NCBI GenBank assembly: GCA_009760855.2
Contig: WPIO01000025.1
Location: 2,345,501-2,409,500 of the forward strand
Length of the DNA: 64,000 nucleotides
Origin: Cristatella mucedo
Taxonomy: Eukaryota > Bryozoa > Phylactolaemata > Cristatellidae
Direction of reading: 5' to 3'
This document shows, in pieces, positions 1 through 23,479 of this stretch. Numbering within the stretch: position 1 is the first letter of the stretch; each line of letters starts with the position of its first letter. Under the pieces are notes generated by a model. It made no database searches, was not told the DNA's origin, and worked only from the letters and a program-made list of their open reading frames with translations. The position numbers and the translations under genes are program-made.

Positions 1-56
1 AGGATAAGGCCAAGATAAACCATGGCAATGATTTCATTTTTGATTGAACTAGCACA

Positions 57-62
57 TTTAAT
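57..62 (-). promoter_or_regulatory. Possible poly(A) signal (ATTAAA) of the RRM-MYND gene
   Basis: On the minus strand ATTAAA lies 82 nt after the stop codon. It is the commonest variant of AATAAA and sits at a plausible distance, but such hexamers are frequent in AT-rich DNA. Confidence 0.3.
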
Positions 63-143
63 ACATAAGCAGCCTATCACGCAAAGAATGACACAATTAT
101 ACATCTGATTGTACAGTGCAGGTGCCATCCTACAAAACATAAC

Positions 144-12132
<11,989 letters not shown>

Positions 12133-14309
12133 CCTGAGTGTAAAAATAAAAAAGGTTAATATTACTAGCATTAATCCATTTGCATATTATCTTAAAATAA
12201 CTAAATTTATATCTAGGTATTTAATATAATTAAAAGAAACTATGGCAACTGGTTAGTGAAGCATGAAACACCTGGCAGGAAAGAAGCTTTGTACAAGCAG
12301 AGAAAATTTGATGCCATATTTTGCTACTTTCAAGCCAAAAATAACCCTAATCGCTATTAATCAGGCAACTTGCTATCAGGCTGAATTGCCAACACTGTAA
12401 ACAACAGTAAGCAAGAAAGAACACAAGTAAAGCAACCATCTGCCAAAAGCGTAATGCTACTGCTGGTCTAAGAGTAATCAGCTACATACTAGAAACTAGA
12501 AACCGACTTTTGGCTCATTAACATCTAGGCACGACTCATAAATACATATAAAACATAGCGTGCAGGTAAGCAAAATCAACACACCCTGGGAATCAACATC
12601 ATGTCCACACCTTAGTCACTACTAGCAAAGCAATGCTTTACATGACAGCTTGTAATCAAACTAAGCATTGCATCTGCCACAGTGCTTATCTCTTCTTTCT
12701 TTTAACTACAGTACTCAACCCGGAGACCAATAACCCCAAACAAAGCGAGTGACCTAACACAAAACCTTGATAGGGAAGGTAAAAAAAAAAATATATTGAC
12801 CGACCATTAAATATTTGTTTAGGGTATTTTTCATAAGACAACTATATTAGAATTGGGATAGGTAGTTCTGACGACTTCTGCATAAAAGAAAATGATTATG
12901 CCAACCATGTTTAACCCGAATGCAACATATATACAAAAATGACAAATTTACCGATCTCTGCATCATATGTAACTTGTATCCCAACTACTGCATCCAACCC
13001 ATTGAATCTTGGTAGATGGAAGTACATGCTTGAAGCTTGTTGACTTGAATTTTAGTGACTTATATACAGCTTCATTATAAGTGCAGCTTGATGCCTTGTC
13101 AATTCCATGATTCGGCTGATAACTTTGTATCAGAGTGAAATTTAAAATGCTGGTCAGCTCTGCTTGTTTTACAGTAGTCTATAGAAAAATTCAAATTCAG
13201 TTGGATACACTTGGATACAATATATAATAAATGAAACCGATTAATAACAAATAAAGCTAAAGTCGGTGGTTTCCACTTTTAACTAATATAAAGTATACAG
13301 CACTAAATTTGGCCAAATGACTTTTCAGAGTGATTCAAAAGCAATGGCCATTCGATAGTGGGAAGAACTCAGTTAGTTTCACAAGCTAAGCATGAAGCTG
13401 TACAAAACCTTGTACTGGGCTATACCAATCAATATCTCGTGTGCTGGTTCAAAGAGGGTTCTGAAAACACTGTTGCAGTGGTTAGTGCTACCTAGTTTGC
13501 CGATTTCTTAGCAAGATATGAAGAGGCAGTCTTGTGGCCAACGTAGACTGTCGTGTGGCCCGGGCTGATGGCTGCAGTTCAGTCGATACTGTACAGTATA
13601 AGAGCAATTGCGAAAAAGCTGCTGTCCTAACGGAAGGCAGCCGAAGGGGCTCCACAGGCCACCTTACAAGATGCTGAATCATGTCAAAATGGCTATAGCA
13701 ATTAGTTCAAAGTAAAAATGTCTCAATACGACTCAACGTTTTGAAAAATGTCCATGTAAGTTTGCGTGTCTGCAAAACTAACTAGTAAAAGCCAAGCCTG
13801 CAAGGTGTGACATAACCCCTGCTCCATTTCTATCTGCCGACAGACAAGAAACTTGACTTTCACACCTCCGAGTTCTCTCTTGCTGCCAAGTTATAGAGCA
13901 AATGTGCCAGCTACAGACCACCAGTGAGGCTAGTCTTGACTACGAAGTGTACCAAGGGTAGACATGGCTGGTTCGACACTAGTTCGCACCCATGACAAGT
14001 TCTCGGGTGTCACTAGTCAAAACGTTTCCCAGTGTATAAGTGGATTTAAGCATAAGGAGAAGAAGGCAGCTAGTTTCGGGATCATTTCGGCAACATGATG
14101 AACAGCTGGAAGCCTAGGGGACGAGCATCAGCTGCCTGAATCAGTCGGACATGAAAAGCTGCCCACTTTGGCACGACCTTTGTCCTGTGGTAGAGTGGCA
14201 CAGCAGCTGCCGTTTGAGGACAGCAGGTGTCTAAACGGCCAAACAAACATCCTGTACTAGCAGGCCCAAGTCAAACTAGGATTTGAAACAAAGACTATCA
14301 CCTGTGTAT

Positions 14310-14312
<3 letters not shown>

Positions 14313-14404
<92 letters not shown>
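14313..14404. repeat. (AT)n microsatellite, about 92 bp
   Basis: Uninterrupted AT dinucleotides, self-complementary and able to extrude as a cruciform. The Ile-Tyr frames across it are artefacts. Confidence 0.98.
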
Positions 14405-14406
<2 letters not shown>

Positions 14407-15159
14407 CGTTTCCTGTAAAAAAAAATCGCCTGAAAATTGCATTCCAAAGCCTCTTCACTCAATGAGAAGATGTTTGCTAATGCTACAGCACCAGTGTCCG
14501 ACAAAAACGGCAATATGCTGCCTGAAAGGCTGGTGGCAGGCATAGGTAGTGTGGGTGCTTTACGAGTATCGAATGGAAACTGCTGCAGCTAAGATCTGTT
14601 TAAGGCACATGTTCAATGTTTACATAAGTACATAAGAAATATGTGAGTACAGCTGCTCTGCTCCGAGACTGCCTTGGTAGCTTCGACAGGTGCCCTCTGA
14701 TTTGCAGGCCCGGGGCTCAAGTCGGTCTTACATGGTCGCAAGTCAGATCTGCAAGACAAGAGTCCAGCAACGTCGGTGGGGGGGGAGAGAGGGCAGCCAG
14801 AGGTCTCTGTTTGAATGATGCAGACTGCATGTTGACGAGGGCATCGATCGCCACTGCATTGAAACGCTCGACCAACTCAGTCAGAGGCGAGCCCGGCTTC
14901 AGGCAAGTGAGCCCGTGGCTCGAGACGCCGGAATTTCTCACGAGTTGCCTCCATTTCTCTTAAGTCGCATTATCAATCGTCAAATCACTCGGCACATAGA
15001 CCCATTCATGTTCTCAGTAATGAGTGGCTTCAGCTATCTGTTTAAAGCACGTATTTTTTCCTAAGTACATTAGAAAGTACGTGCTTATGACATCTATATA
15101 CTTGCTGCTAGTGCCTTCGCTATACGGTAAGCTCGTGTATGTCTGCCACCATGTAATAT

Positions 15160-15222
15160 GCCCACAAAGAGATTTAGTTCTCGGACGGTGCTATACAAAT
15201 GAGTTATTATTACGTTGGCCTG
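15160..15222 (+). mobile_element. LINE-A/SINE-A-type 3' tail fragment
   Basis: The sequence reads AAAGAGATTTAGTTCTC, then GTGCTATACAAATGAG, then TTATTATTA. Only the hairpin tail survives, so its LINE or SINE origin cannot be decided. Confidence 0.65.
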
Positions 15223-16559
15223 CACTTCTGCAACAAACCCGGCTGTCACAATGGCTTTGTCTTCCATCGTTTTGCTACTGTAGCACAAATGAATTATTGG
15301 ATGCTGCCAGGGTTCAAGAATTGGGAATCCCTGTAGGAAGCTCAGACACAGTAAAAGATGAGAGGGGGTCAGGGGCTCATGTCCAGTACTATACCAGCAT
15401 TGTCTCCACGCATACACACAAAGACGTGTGCACGCACACATGCTCTCTCTCTCTTCTCAAGCACTGCTGCGAATCACTTTACAACAGAATTCTTCAGTCG
15501 ATCCATAACACCAACACCATTTGAAAAGTGAAGTCCCAGGACTACGTATTCAATGCACAAGAAAGTCCATAATATTAAGTGACATGATTCTTGACAATGT
15601 GCTTGACCAGTTTGCTGACAAAAGACCTGACTAAAGCCAACAAACTGCTCTACTATAACCGATGCCATCCTTACAGGCTTCTTTTATCTTTCAGACCCAA
15701 TACGAATAAAATACTGAAGATGGCATAGCAATTGTCATCTCTTGTTCATTCCTCAATTAGTTACGTTAGAAGCATTTCACCAGTAATTATCACCTCTCCG
15801 AGCATCACTGAGCACACCCAAATGCCCCAGACGAGTGGGGTCAGGCAGGTTGCAGCACTTTCGCCTCAAGCCGAGCAGGCTTGGCCAGACACCACCAAAT
15901 ACAGGGGGGGGGGGCATCATGCACAATCGAGCTGCACCATCGGAAGTCGGATGCACGGAAAGGGGGTTCGGCAGTGGCCTGACAGTAAGCGCCATGTTGC
16001 TATGGCCCCAAGTCACTCAATGGCTCAGCAATGGTTTGGTAAGTAGTGCAATCTTACCATTAGTAGAACGCCACATACGCTGCAATTAGCTATTGTCACA
16101 TCCCAAAAATCGCCTGACGGCCCAAACACAGACGGACGGAGGCTGACAGCTGGTTGCGGCAATTATTTAGCTGAGTTCACGCCCTGCATTATGGAGTACT
16201 TATTCATCATGTATTCACAATCGGAGATTCGCACTAACACTACTATTTTATCTTCGATAAGGAAGCATTGAAGTGCACTGCATAGAAAACATCCGACCGA
16301 AAATGATATCGAGGAACAGCTTCAGTACCTGTGATAAAGGTGAGAAAAAGCTTTTTAAAAACTCGAGCTGGCATAGCATACTCCACTACTTAATCTATGA
16401 AGAGCCAGTCAGCTATATAGCACGTTTTCTGTTGTCCTAGCTAAAACCCTTGACAGAGGCCGCAAAGTAACGCAATTAGCACAATGAGTTTTACGGAACT
16501 AGTTAGGCCCACTGCGAATAGGCGACCAACTCCAAAACCATACACGCAAGCCGGCATTC

Positions 16560-17350
16560 AAGATTACATACAGCCTGCCAACTAAAGAAGCTGTCGAGAG
16601 TCAATTATTGTCGCGCGAGAAATTTGCCTCATAAGAGACCGGCCAGAGATGGGAGCAAAATCTAGACCAGCCGGCACTGTCGTTAATGAGGCTTTTCACA
16701 TTACGGCGAGGCTCGAGGCAGCAGCATTTAACACCGGTGAGGAGGTTAAACACCAATACAAAATAAAAAATGATAAAGCGAATCGCCTTTTCTAAAAATA
16801 CTCTACGCGGCAATGCTGTAAAGTCACGGCGTCAAAGCGCGTAGGGCGTCCGCACGACACCTGCATGCCTAACCTGGAGCGATCCGCAGTTCTGAGCGCA
16901 GCCGAATCGCACGCGGCAGGAGTCGACTCACGACACCGGATGCAAAACATACGACGAATGGCGGGCACTTCCCATCCTTACCACAGCACTCAAAACAAAG
17001 ATTGAATTTAGCATATATATATAGCATAAATTATATTAAATATATCTGAAAATTTATATTTAAAGATGTTTGGATAAAATAGAGGTCACACAGGTCAAAC
17101 GGAAAAGGAAGAGCGACCTCTTAATGGCAGCTTGAGTTGGCATAGTTGGCAACTCGTTTGAGTATGTTATGCCGATCAACCGGTTCTCAGCCATCCCGCA
17201 CTCATATTAGGTCTCATTACTTCGCGACGACGCGCTCTACATTCGGACTTCTGAGCAGAAAATCTTATCACAGCACTCTCTTACTCTTATGATAGACGCC
17301 GTTTGCCGTCGTTAACCGCTGAGGCAGCTGTGGGTGTGGACGACCGGTAT
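16560..17350. promoter_or_regulatory. CpG-rich segment, probable divergent promoter of the RRM-MYND and GBF1 genes
   Basis: CpG is much denser here than in the AT-rich flanks, with clusters such as GTCGCGCGAG, AAAGCGCGTAGGGCG and TTCGCGACGACGCGC. Both genes point away from it, and both start codons sit behind acceptor-like sites, implying upstream non-coding exons. Donor-like sites fit that reading: CAG/GTTAGG on the minus strand (exon edge at 16874) and CCG/GTATGT on the plus strand (donor at 17347). I see no clear TATA box. The promoter call and the exon edges are inference from composition and splice motifs. Confidence 0.45.
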
Positions 17351-18883
17351 GTCTTCCAGTTCATAGTGCAGTACCTGGTCCAGCGTTCGGCACGCATAGT
17401 TATTTACGATCCCTTTCGGGAAAATCACCTGCCTGTTGCGTATCTTTCTAAAAGGCACGTCGAATTTCGCCAGATGCCTGCAGCATTAACCGCTGTATAG
17501 TTACTGTTTATCGATGCAGTTTACGTTCGTATCACGACTTTTCCATGAGACTGAATTTTTTTGAGGAACCCTCGCAATTGAATCATCATTGACCGCTTAA
17601 AAGTGCCTCGTCGTAGAGTGCGGTGACAACGTAGCAGTTCACCACCGTTTGGTAATAGTTTTCATGCTTAACCAGTCATAGAAGAACAAGTGGAAGGAAT
17701 CTTGGATTAATTTGAATTCTTATGTGCCGTAACTGAGAGTATTCTTAGGAACTGCCTGCGTAGAAGTATCAAACGGGGCTACGTCCAAGCGTTTAGGGCT
17801 CAGTAAATCTCTGTCACCACATACTGAGCCCGTGCTGTTGGCCTGCAAATGACGGCCGTAGGGCACGAAGCAGCCATAACCTTCTGTGGCAAGATTTAGC
17901 TCGTGCGGCAATAAACGCCGTAAGGCATCTGATAACCAGTGGTGCTGTTTTACCACTGCACCTTCTTTTGCTTATTTGTCTATGTTGTCACTGTCAAGTT
18001 ATGCGATTTTTCCAGGCTGCATAGTATGTAAATAGCCACCAGCTACTAGTATTGCCTATTGCCTCATAACAGTAATAGTGGTTATTCTGTCTTGTGAGCC
18101 ATCGGCCACTAATTAAGAGAACTGGTGGCAGGATTGCTGGAGGCTGTCTATTAAGGTTGAGATTTCTATGCCCCAAATAACATGTCTGGTGGTATATACA
18201 TCATGCATTAATCTCAATGAGTGCTGGTGCTCACCTGTTTGCCTCTTTCCGCTGTGTTATTATGTAAAGATTACATCCTTACTTGACGTTTGTGGGACCT
18301 GAGTCTGACGTGCCCTCTCTTCTACTTGCTGCCGTGATGAACCAAAACTTGTGCTTGGAGCTATTTGGACAACCTGTGTGATTTGGGTGTATATTGAGCG
18401 GGTGTAGACCGATTTTTTGCTGGTTATTGATGGATTTCTGATAGTTGGATTGCCACAGACTGTGTGACATTTGATGAATCCACCTGGTTTGATTAACTTA
18501 ACCTCTAGGGAAGTTGTTACTGATAGGGTCCTACCATAGCCTCCGGTGATCTGGGGTATATTCGTATATTGGCAATTTAGAAGGTAATGACTAAGAAGAA
18601 AATATCTTTTATCAATGATAGGGTCTCCAGAGGTCAAGCTTCAGGCAGGTGTCTTGTGCTGCTGATGCTACTACCTTTTGCGTAGATGCTTGGTCTCTTA
18701 CTTGTAAAGGACTTCTAACTATTACCTTGAAACCTTATTTTCTGTTGCTTTTTAGATTATCAATCTTAGATGAGCAAGCTGTTGCAGTGGTGTTGCTCCG
18801 CTTTTTAGCTTTGATCCTTAGTCCATGCCTTTTTGTGCTTATGTACACGTTCATGCATGCACACATACGCACGCACATACTTG

Positions 18884-18936
<53 letters not shown>

Positions 18937-19264
18937 GTCTCTTCTCAGTAGCCCTAGTTGTGATGCCAATGATAAGCAAACTTATTTGATCGGAACTTAT
19001 ATAACTGCCTTCGTAAGAGTTGTCATGGTTCAATGATTATCTTTAGATATTGCCTTGTCATCCATGATTTTCATGCTTATGAACTTGTCTACCTATGTAG
19101 AGTGGCAAAATTCATGGTAATTTAGGCTAGTTTCTCGTGGCTTTCAAGTAACATATCCTGGTATACTATCTGCCTATTAGTCTGTAATTGCTATCAACAA
19201 CACACTTGTCCCTACATTCGACTCTGACCTGTGTCTTCTGGGACGAAATATTACAGATGAGAGC
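17350..19264 (+). other. Putative first intron and 5' leader of GBF1; unassigned open frames
   Basis: If GBF1 starts in the CpG-rich segment, this is its first intron and leader. Acceptor-like sites precede 19181 (CTATTAG) and 19257 (TATTACAG). A 125-codon open frame lies on the minus strand at 18260-18637. It is Ser/Thr/Ile-rich with no domain I recognise, and I do not call it a gene. A (CT)n run lies at 18884-18934. Confidence 0.4.
18884..18934. repeat. (CT)n microsatellite
   Basis: About 50 bp of CT repeats with one CCC interruption near the start. Confidence 0.95.
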
Positions 19265-22200
19265 ATGCGGCAGAATGGTGTCTATATTGTCCAGGGTGAG
19301 CTCACGCAGCTCATCACAGCGATGCGGAGATCTGCACGATGGACTAGTAGCTCGAATCTGGTAAGTCACGTGGGTTTTTCGCATCCTTGCTGGTCCACCT
19401 ACCTGATAAGTTGATGGGCTTGTGGACATGCCACACTGGAAGTCAGTGCTGCTGTGCCCTGCCACACATGTAGGTGGCCATCACCATTCAGGTGCTTAGT
19501 TTACCTCATCTTTTATGGCGAAGGTTACCCTTCTTGTTCAAGCCTCACTTGGTTATGACCATCCTAGTTTGGAGGCTAAGCTGGTCCAAGTGTTACATCT
19601 CTTACTTCAGTGCCATTTTTCAGGCTTTGCTACTTCAGACGGCATTTTGTCAATTAAGGGCAGCCGTAGTCATTTGTTGCAGTACTGTGGCCTGAAGGGC
19701 TTCTGTATTACGTGTATGTACCCATAGGTTAACAGCATATTCAACCCTTCTCAAAATTCTTGTTGCACCGCTACCGATGAACGAATTATTCAAGCAGCTA
19801 CCAGCTCCAGTAAACCATGATAACCAAAATGGAACTGATTTAGCTTTAAGTTAGTCCATTGTGCATTTTAAAACTGCAAAAAGCCATGCGGTTGTTATGG
19901 AGCTCGCTATCTAAACATGGCATATTTAGGAACTAACAAGTTTGCAATTTCTTATAACTTTTTCCCCCATAAGAACTCATTTATGTCTTTGCAATCACTG
20001 TGGGCATGAAGGGTGGGTTTTTCCTTCCCATCGGCAGAGGGCTGGCTTCTTCCGGCTCATTTTGTCACATGTTCAACACACCTAGGACCTTGCTGCTCGA
20101 CAGCACTGCGAATTTGTACGAAATGGGCCCAAGCAACCTAGATGTGGCACCGACTCTTGAATTAATCCATAGAGCCGTGAGCTACAATCTTACAAGTCAA
20201 AATCGCCTGGAAGAATGGCTGGTAGTAGCCGAATGGCTTTCACCTGAATGAGCTTGCTCTTCATCGACGGAAGACATCACAGCAGAAACTGTCTTAGTTG
20301 CTGGCAGCCACTGTCGATATAGTCATAAGCATCAGGACAAATGGCACACTAGGTAAGGCAGTTGATTATCACGACCGAGGTCATAAATTCGAATTCTACA
20401 TTGGGCGATCCTTTATTGTTGCTTCAAGCAGTGGTCATAGCCTTAAAGGTTCTTCTGTTGCTATACAAAAGAGGCTGTTAAATTAGTTCGTATTTTTTAT
20501 TATTTTGAGTAGGGTTGCCATGCCATTTGCTTACTGAGTGACACAGACCAGATCGTCTCAGATGCCCCCCAACCTGCCCTCTAACCGGCTTGCTAAGGAC
20601 TAAAGTTTCATAAACCAGTGAGACCAAATTCCATACTTTTCCCCCTCAGCAAATTAACAAAATTAAGAAGTTGGAAAAAAGATTGGATGTACACCATAGC
20701 TACCTCCAGTAGACAGTGGGATTTGGTGGCATTAGCAGCATAGTTTAGGGTTGCTTCTGCTCCTGTGTCAAAGTACTGACTGCATTGTATTAGCATACTT
20801 ATGGTCCAGTATGTGTACATCTTCTGTTTCAAAATGCTTGGATTCCGAGTGCCACTGCTCTTCTTGGGTGCGATTGCAGTCAGCATTAGGATAATGAACC
20901 AAAGCATACAGCAAAAGCTTCCGAAAGCTTAATTTTTCTGAAGTAGCTGTGCCAGACTTAAGCTGGGCAAGTCAAGTACCCGACCTTAATCCCATAGAGA
21001 ATCTCTGGGATGGGTAAGAGTGCTGGATGGGGTCCAATTCTGTCGGTGCTATAAATTCAATTAAGTTTTTTGCCGGCTGCCGTTCTACTGTGATATGAAG
21101 TATCATGTCAGAGGCTTGCAAGAGGTTGGCAGACACAATGCAGTAGGGTATAGGAGAGGTAATTGAAAACCGCAAAGGCCCGACTGCCTATTAGATTATT
21201 CACCTTGTAAATAAAATGGTCATCAATGTAAGACATCAAGTATGTATTTAGTATATGGTGATAAGAAATTGTTATTATATTTTGCTGTGTGCCAAGTCGA
21301 AGCTGTCTGCCGGCTTCTGGTGGACTTCATCAAACCGGGTGGAACAACACTGTTGCTAACAAGTTAACATGTATCTGTATGCGTAGCAGGCTCAAGATTT
21401 ACCTCTGCTATTGCCATCGATATGAGCAGTGGTGATTGTGCTGCATAGACATGCCTGTACTGCTATGTCAAGCTGCCGCTATTGCTTTGTCCAGCCCATG
21501 CTCATCATGCTTCTTTTCTGAGTAATGGGCCAGTCCCACATTTGGAGCATTATAGCAGCTGCCAGTTAATAAACCAGCCAGCAGCAGTTCCTGGTGCTGA
21601 AATAGGTTTTGGCGAATCAGCTTACTAAATGCTTGTAGACAATGATCCTGCTATGGGTGCAATCACTGGCTCCATACTCAGTGGAGCCTTCAATGCAAAA
21701 CTATTGCTTGCTCTTATGATATTGCTGCATCGTTTGGCATGTGACATGAAGCCAAAGTAGAGATTCTCTCAACATAAGCTGTATGCTGTGCCCATGTTAC
21801 TGCAGAGCAGCTATGGTGCATATATAAATGTAATGTATCGCCATCTGTAACTCCACAAAATCATAAAGACTATGTGGGTGTTACGCAGCAGAGTTTTGTT
21901 TAGCGCACTCACAGCCTAAGTGGCTTTCGGTACACATTCGGTAGCCAACAGACTTGCATTTAGTATCTGATCAGCATTGTATTCACTTGTCATTCTGTTA
22001 TCTTTTTTAAGGACGAGCTTTATGGTCCAATGATTCAAAATCTTATATATCTAAAGGACGTTTTGAGTGGCATATCTGGTAAGATCATGTAGCTGGTGTT
22101 ACTCGATAATGTTGTCTCGGTCAGAAGCCTATTTCTTGCATGTTCATACCATCGACTGTAATTAATAAATTGTTGTTCTTTTAGATTTAACGAACATTGA

Positions 22201-23425
22201 ACCAAATGTGTACCTCAGCCCCTTCCTTGAAGTTATTCGGTCAGACGATACTACTGGACCAATAACTGGTTTGGCTTTGACCTCTGTTAGCAAATTTATA
22301 ACGTATGGCCTTTTTGGTAAGCACTTCCTCGAAGGTGAGCTGTATCTGTTCATCATGGTTACATGTTGGAGGAATTTGCTGTTACTGCGGTTCTACTGAC
22401 TTAAGTAATCTGCTTGATTTTTGTACGGTACTTCAGTTTCTGTTTCGGCTTGTTGCAGATCTCCAGTCACCGTCATGCACGCAGGCAGTTGAGAATATTG
22501 CTGACTCGGTTACACATGCCCGATTTGTCGGTACTGACCCAAGCTCAGACGAAGTTGTTCTTATGAAAATTCTATATGTAAGGGTGCTGTCCAAGTGGCT
22601 GCATTTTAGAAGAGTAGTCTCATTGCCTTCTTATGACGATGGCCAAGCAAAAGTTACAACAGCTGCTGTTAGTCGGTGCTGCATTATCATGCATATTGCC
22701 TATTGTAAAGGTACAAGCACGGTATGATATCGCCATCTGAGCTCTTTCCAAGAGACTATGCAAGTGTTTGTATGTGACAGCATTTTTTCTAGCCTACACG
22801 GTATTGGGACCATTAAAACAAAATGCATAGTGGTTGAGTTATGTGCTGTGTGTGCTAACCCTGCCAACAAAAGCCAGTCGGTTTTTTCAGTTTTCCCATA
22901 TGATCGTTCGAAGTGGCACCAATCATTAGCAGCAGCTAACACAACCAAGGCATGTCACTGATAATAATGCATGACGGTAATCGAGTGTATGAGAGAAAAT
23001 GAGGGATACGAACACCGAGTAAGTGGGCATGCCCATGCTAGTTTTCCCCTACCATCCATGTTGCTCTTCTCTTCTGCATTATCGGCCATGGCTTGCCTGG
23101 CCGTATAAAGCATGCACAGGTTTCTAGTATGGCATGCAATCTAGCCTCCTGCTGCTTTAGCTGCCACCAGCTCGTGCAAATAAGACAAAGGCAAAAAAAT
23201 CTGGAGAGTGCTTGCTACTGGTCTTGTCGAGAGGTATTCACAAACGACTAGTTAAGTGAAGTCTTATGTCAAGCTATAGTGACCATCCGTGCTATGGACT
23301 GTCTACCTGTCATAAAAGAAGCCATGTTCGACAGCTGCCAATGGGCTGGAACTGCAGTGCATTTCAGCTCCGAATGACAACACCTATTGGGGCCTCTGTT
23401 ATCTCCCTCCCTCCCTCTCTTTCTC

Positions 23426-23479
<54 letters not shown>

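Larger units (their letters stand above)
12133..16560. other. Probable 5' intron of the RRM-MYND gene, no coding seen
   Basis: The acceptor just before the start ATG implies this stretch is intronic up to a 5' non-coding exon, probably near 16.9 kb. It contains an (AT)n run at 14313-14404 and a LINE-A/SINE-A-like tail at about 15160-15222. A few open frames (for example 14717-14941 on the minus strand) show no domain I recognise. Confidence 0.5.
19361..22011 (+). other. GBF1 intron 1
   Basis: This 2.65 kb intron holds a SINE-B copy (20341-20488) and a LINE-B tail (21835-21960, minus). The remainder shows no recognisable coding or RNA feature. Confidence 0.6.

Noticed and set aside
14257-14545. 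Ile-Tyr repeat proteins
   Set aside because: Produced by the (AT)n tract at 14313-14404.
17303-17956. LTR-retrotransposon polymerase remnants
   Set aside because: Short frames (17303-17500 plus, 17720-17956 minus) vaguely resemble pol fragments, but no catalytic motif can be placed.
22305-22727. A 140-codon single-exon gene
   Set aside because: It is a GBF1 exon (22459-22577) read through its flanking introns.
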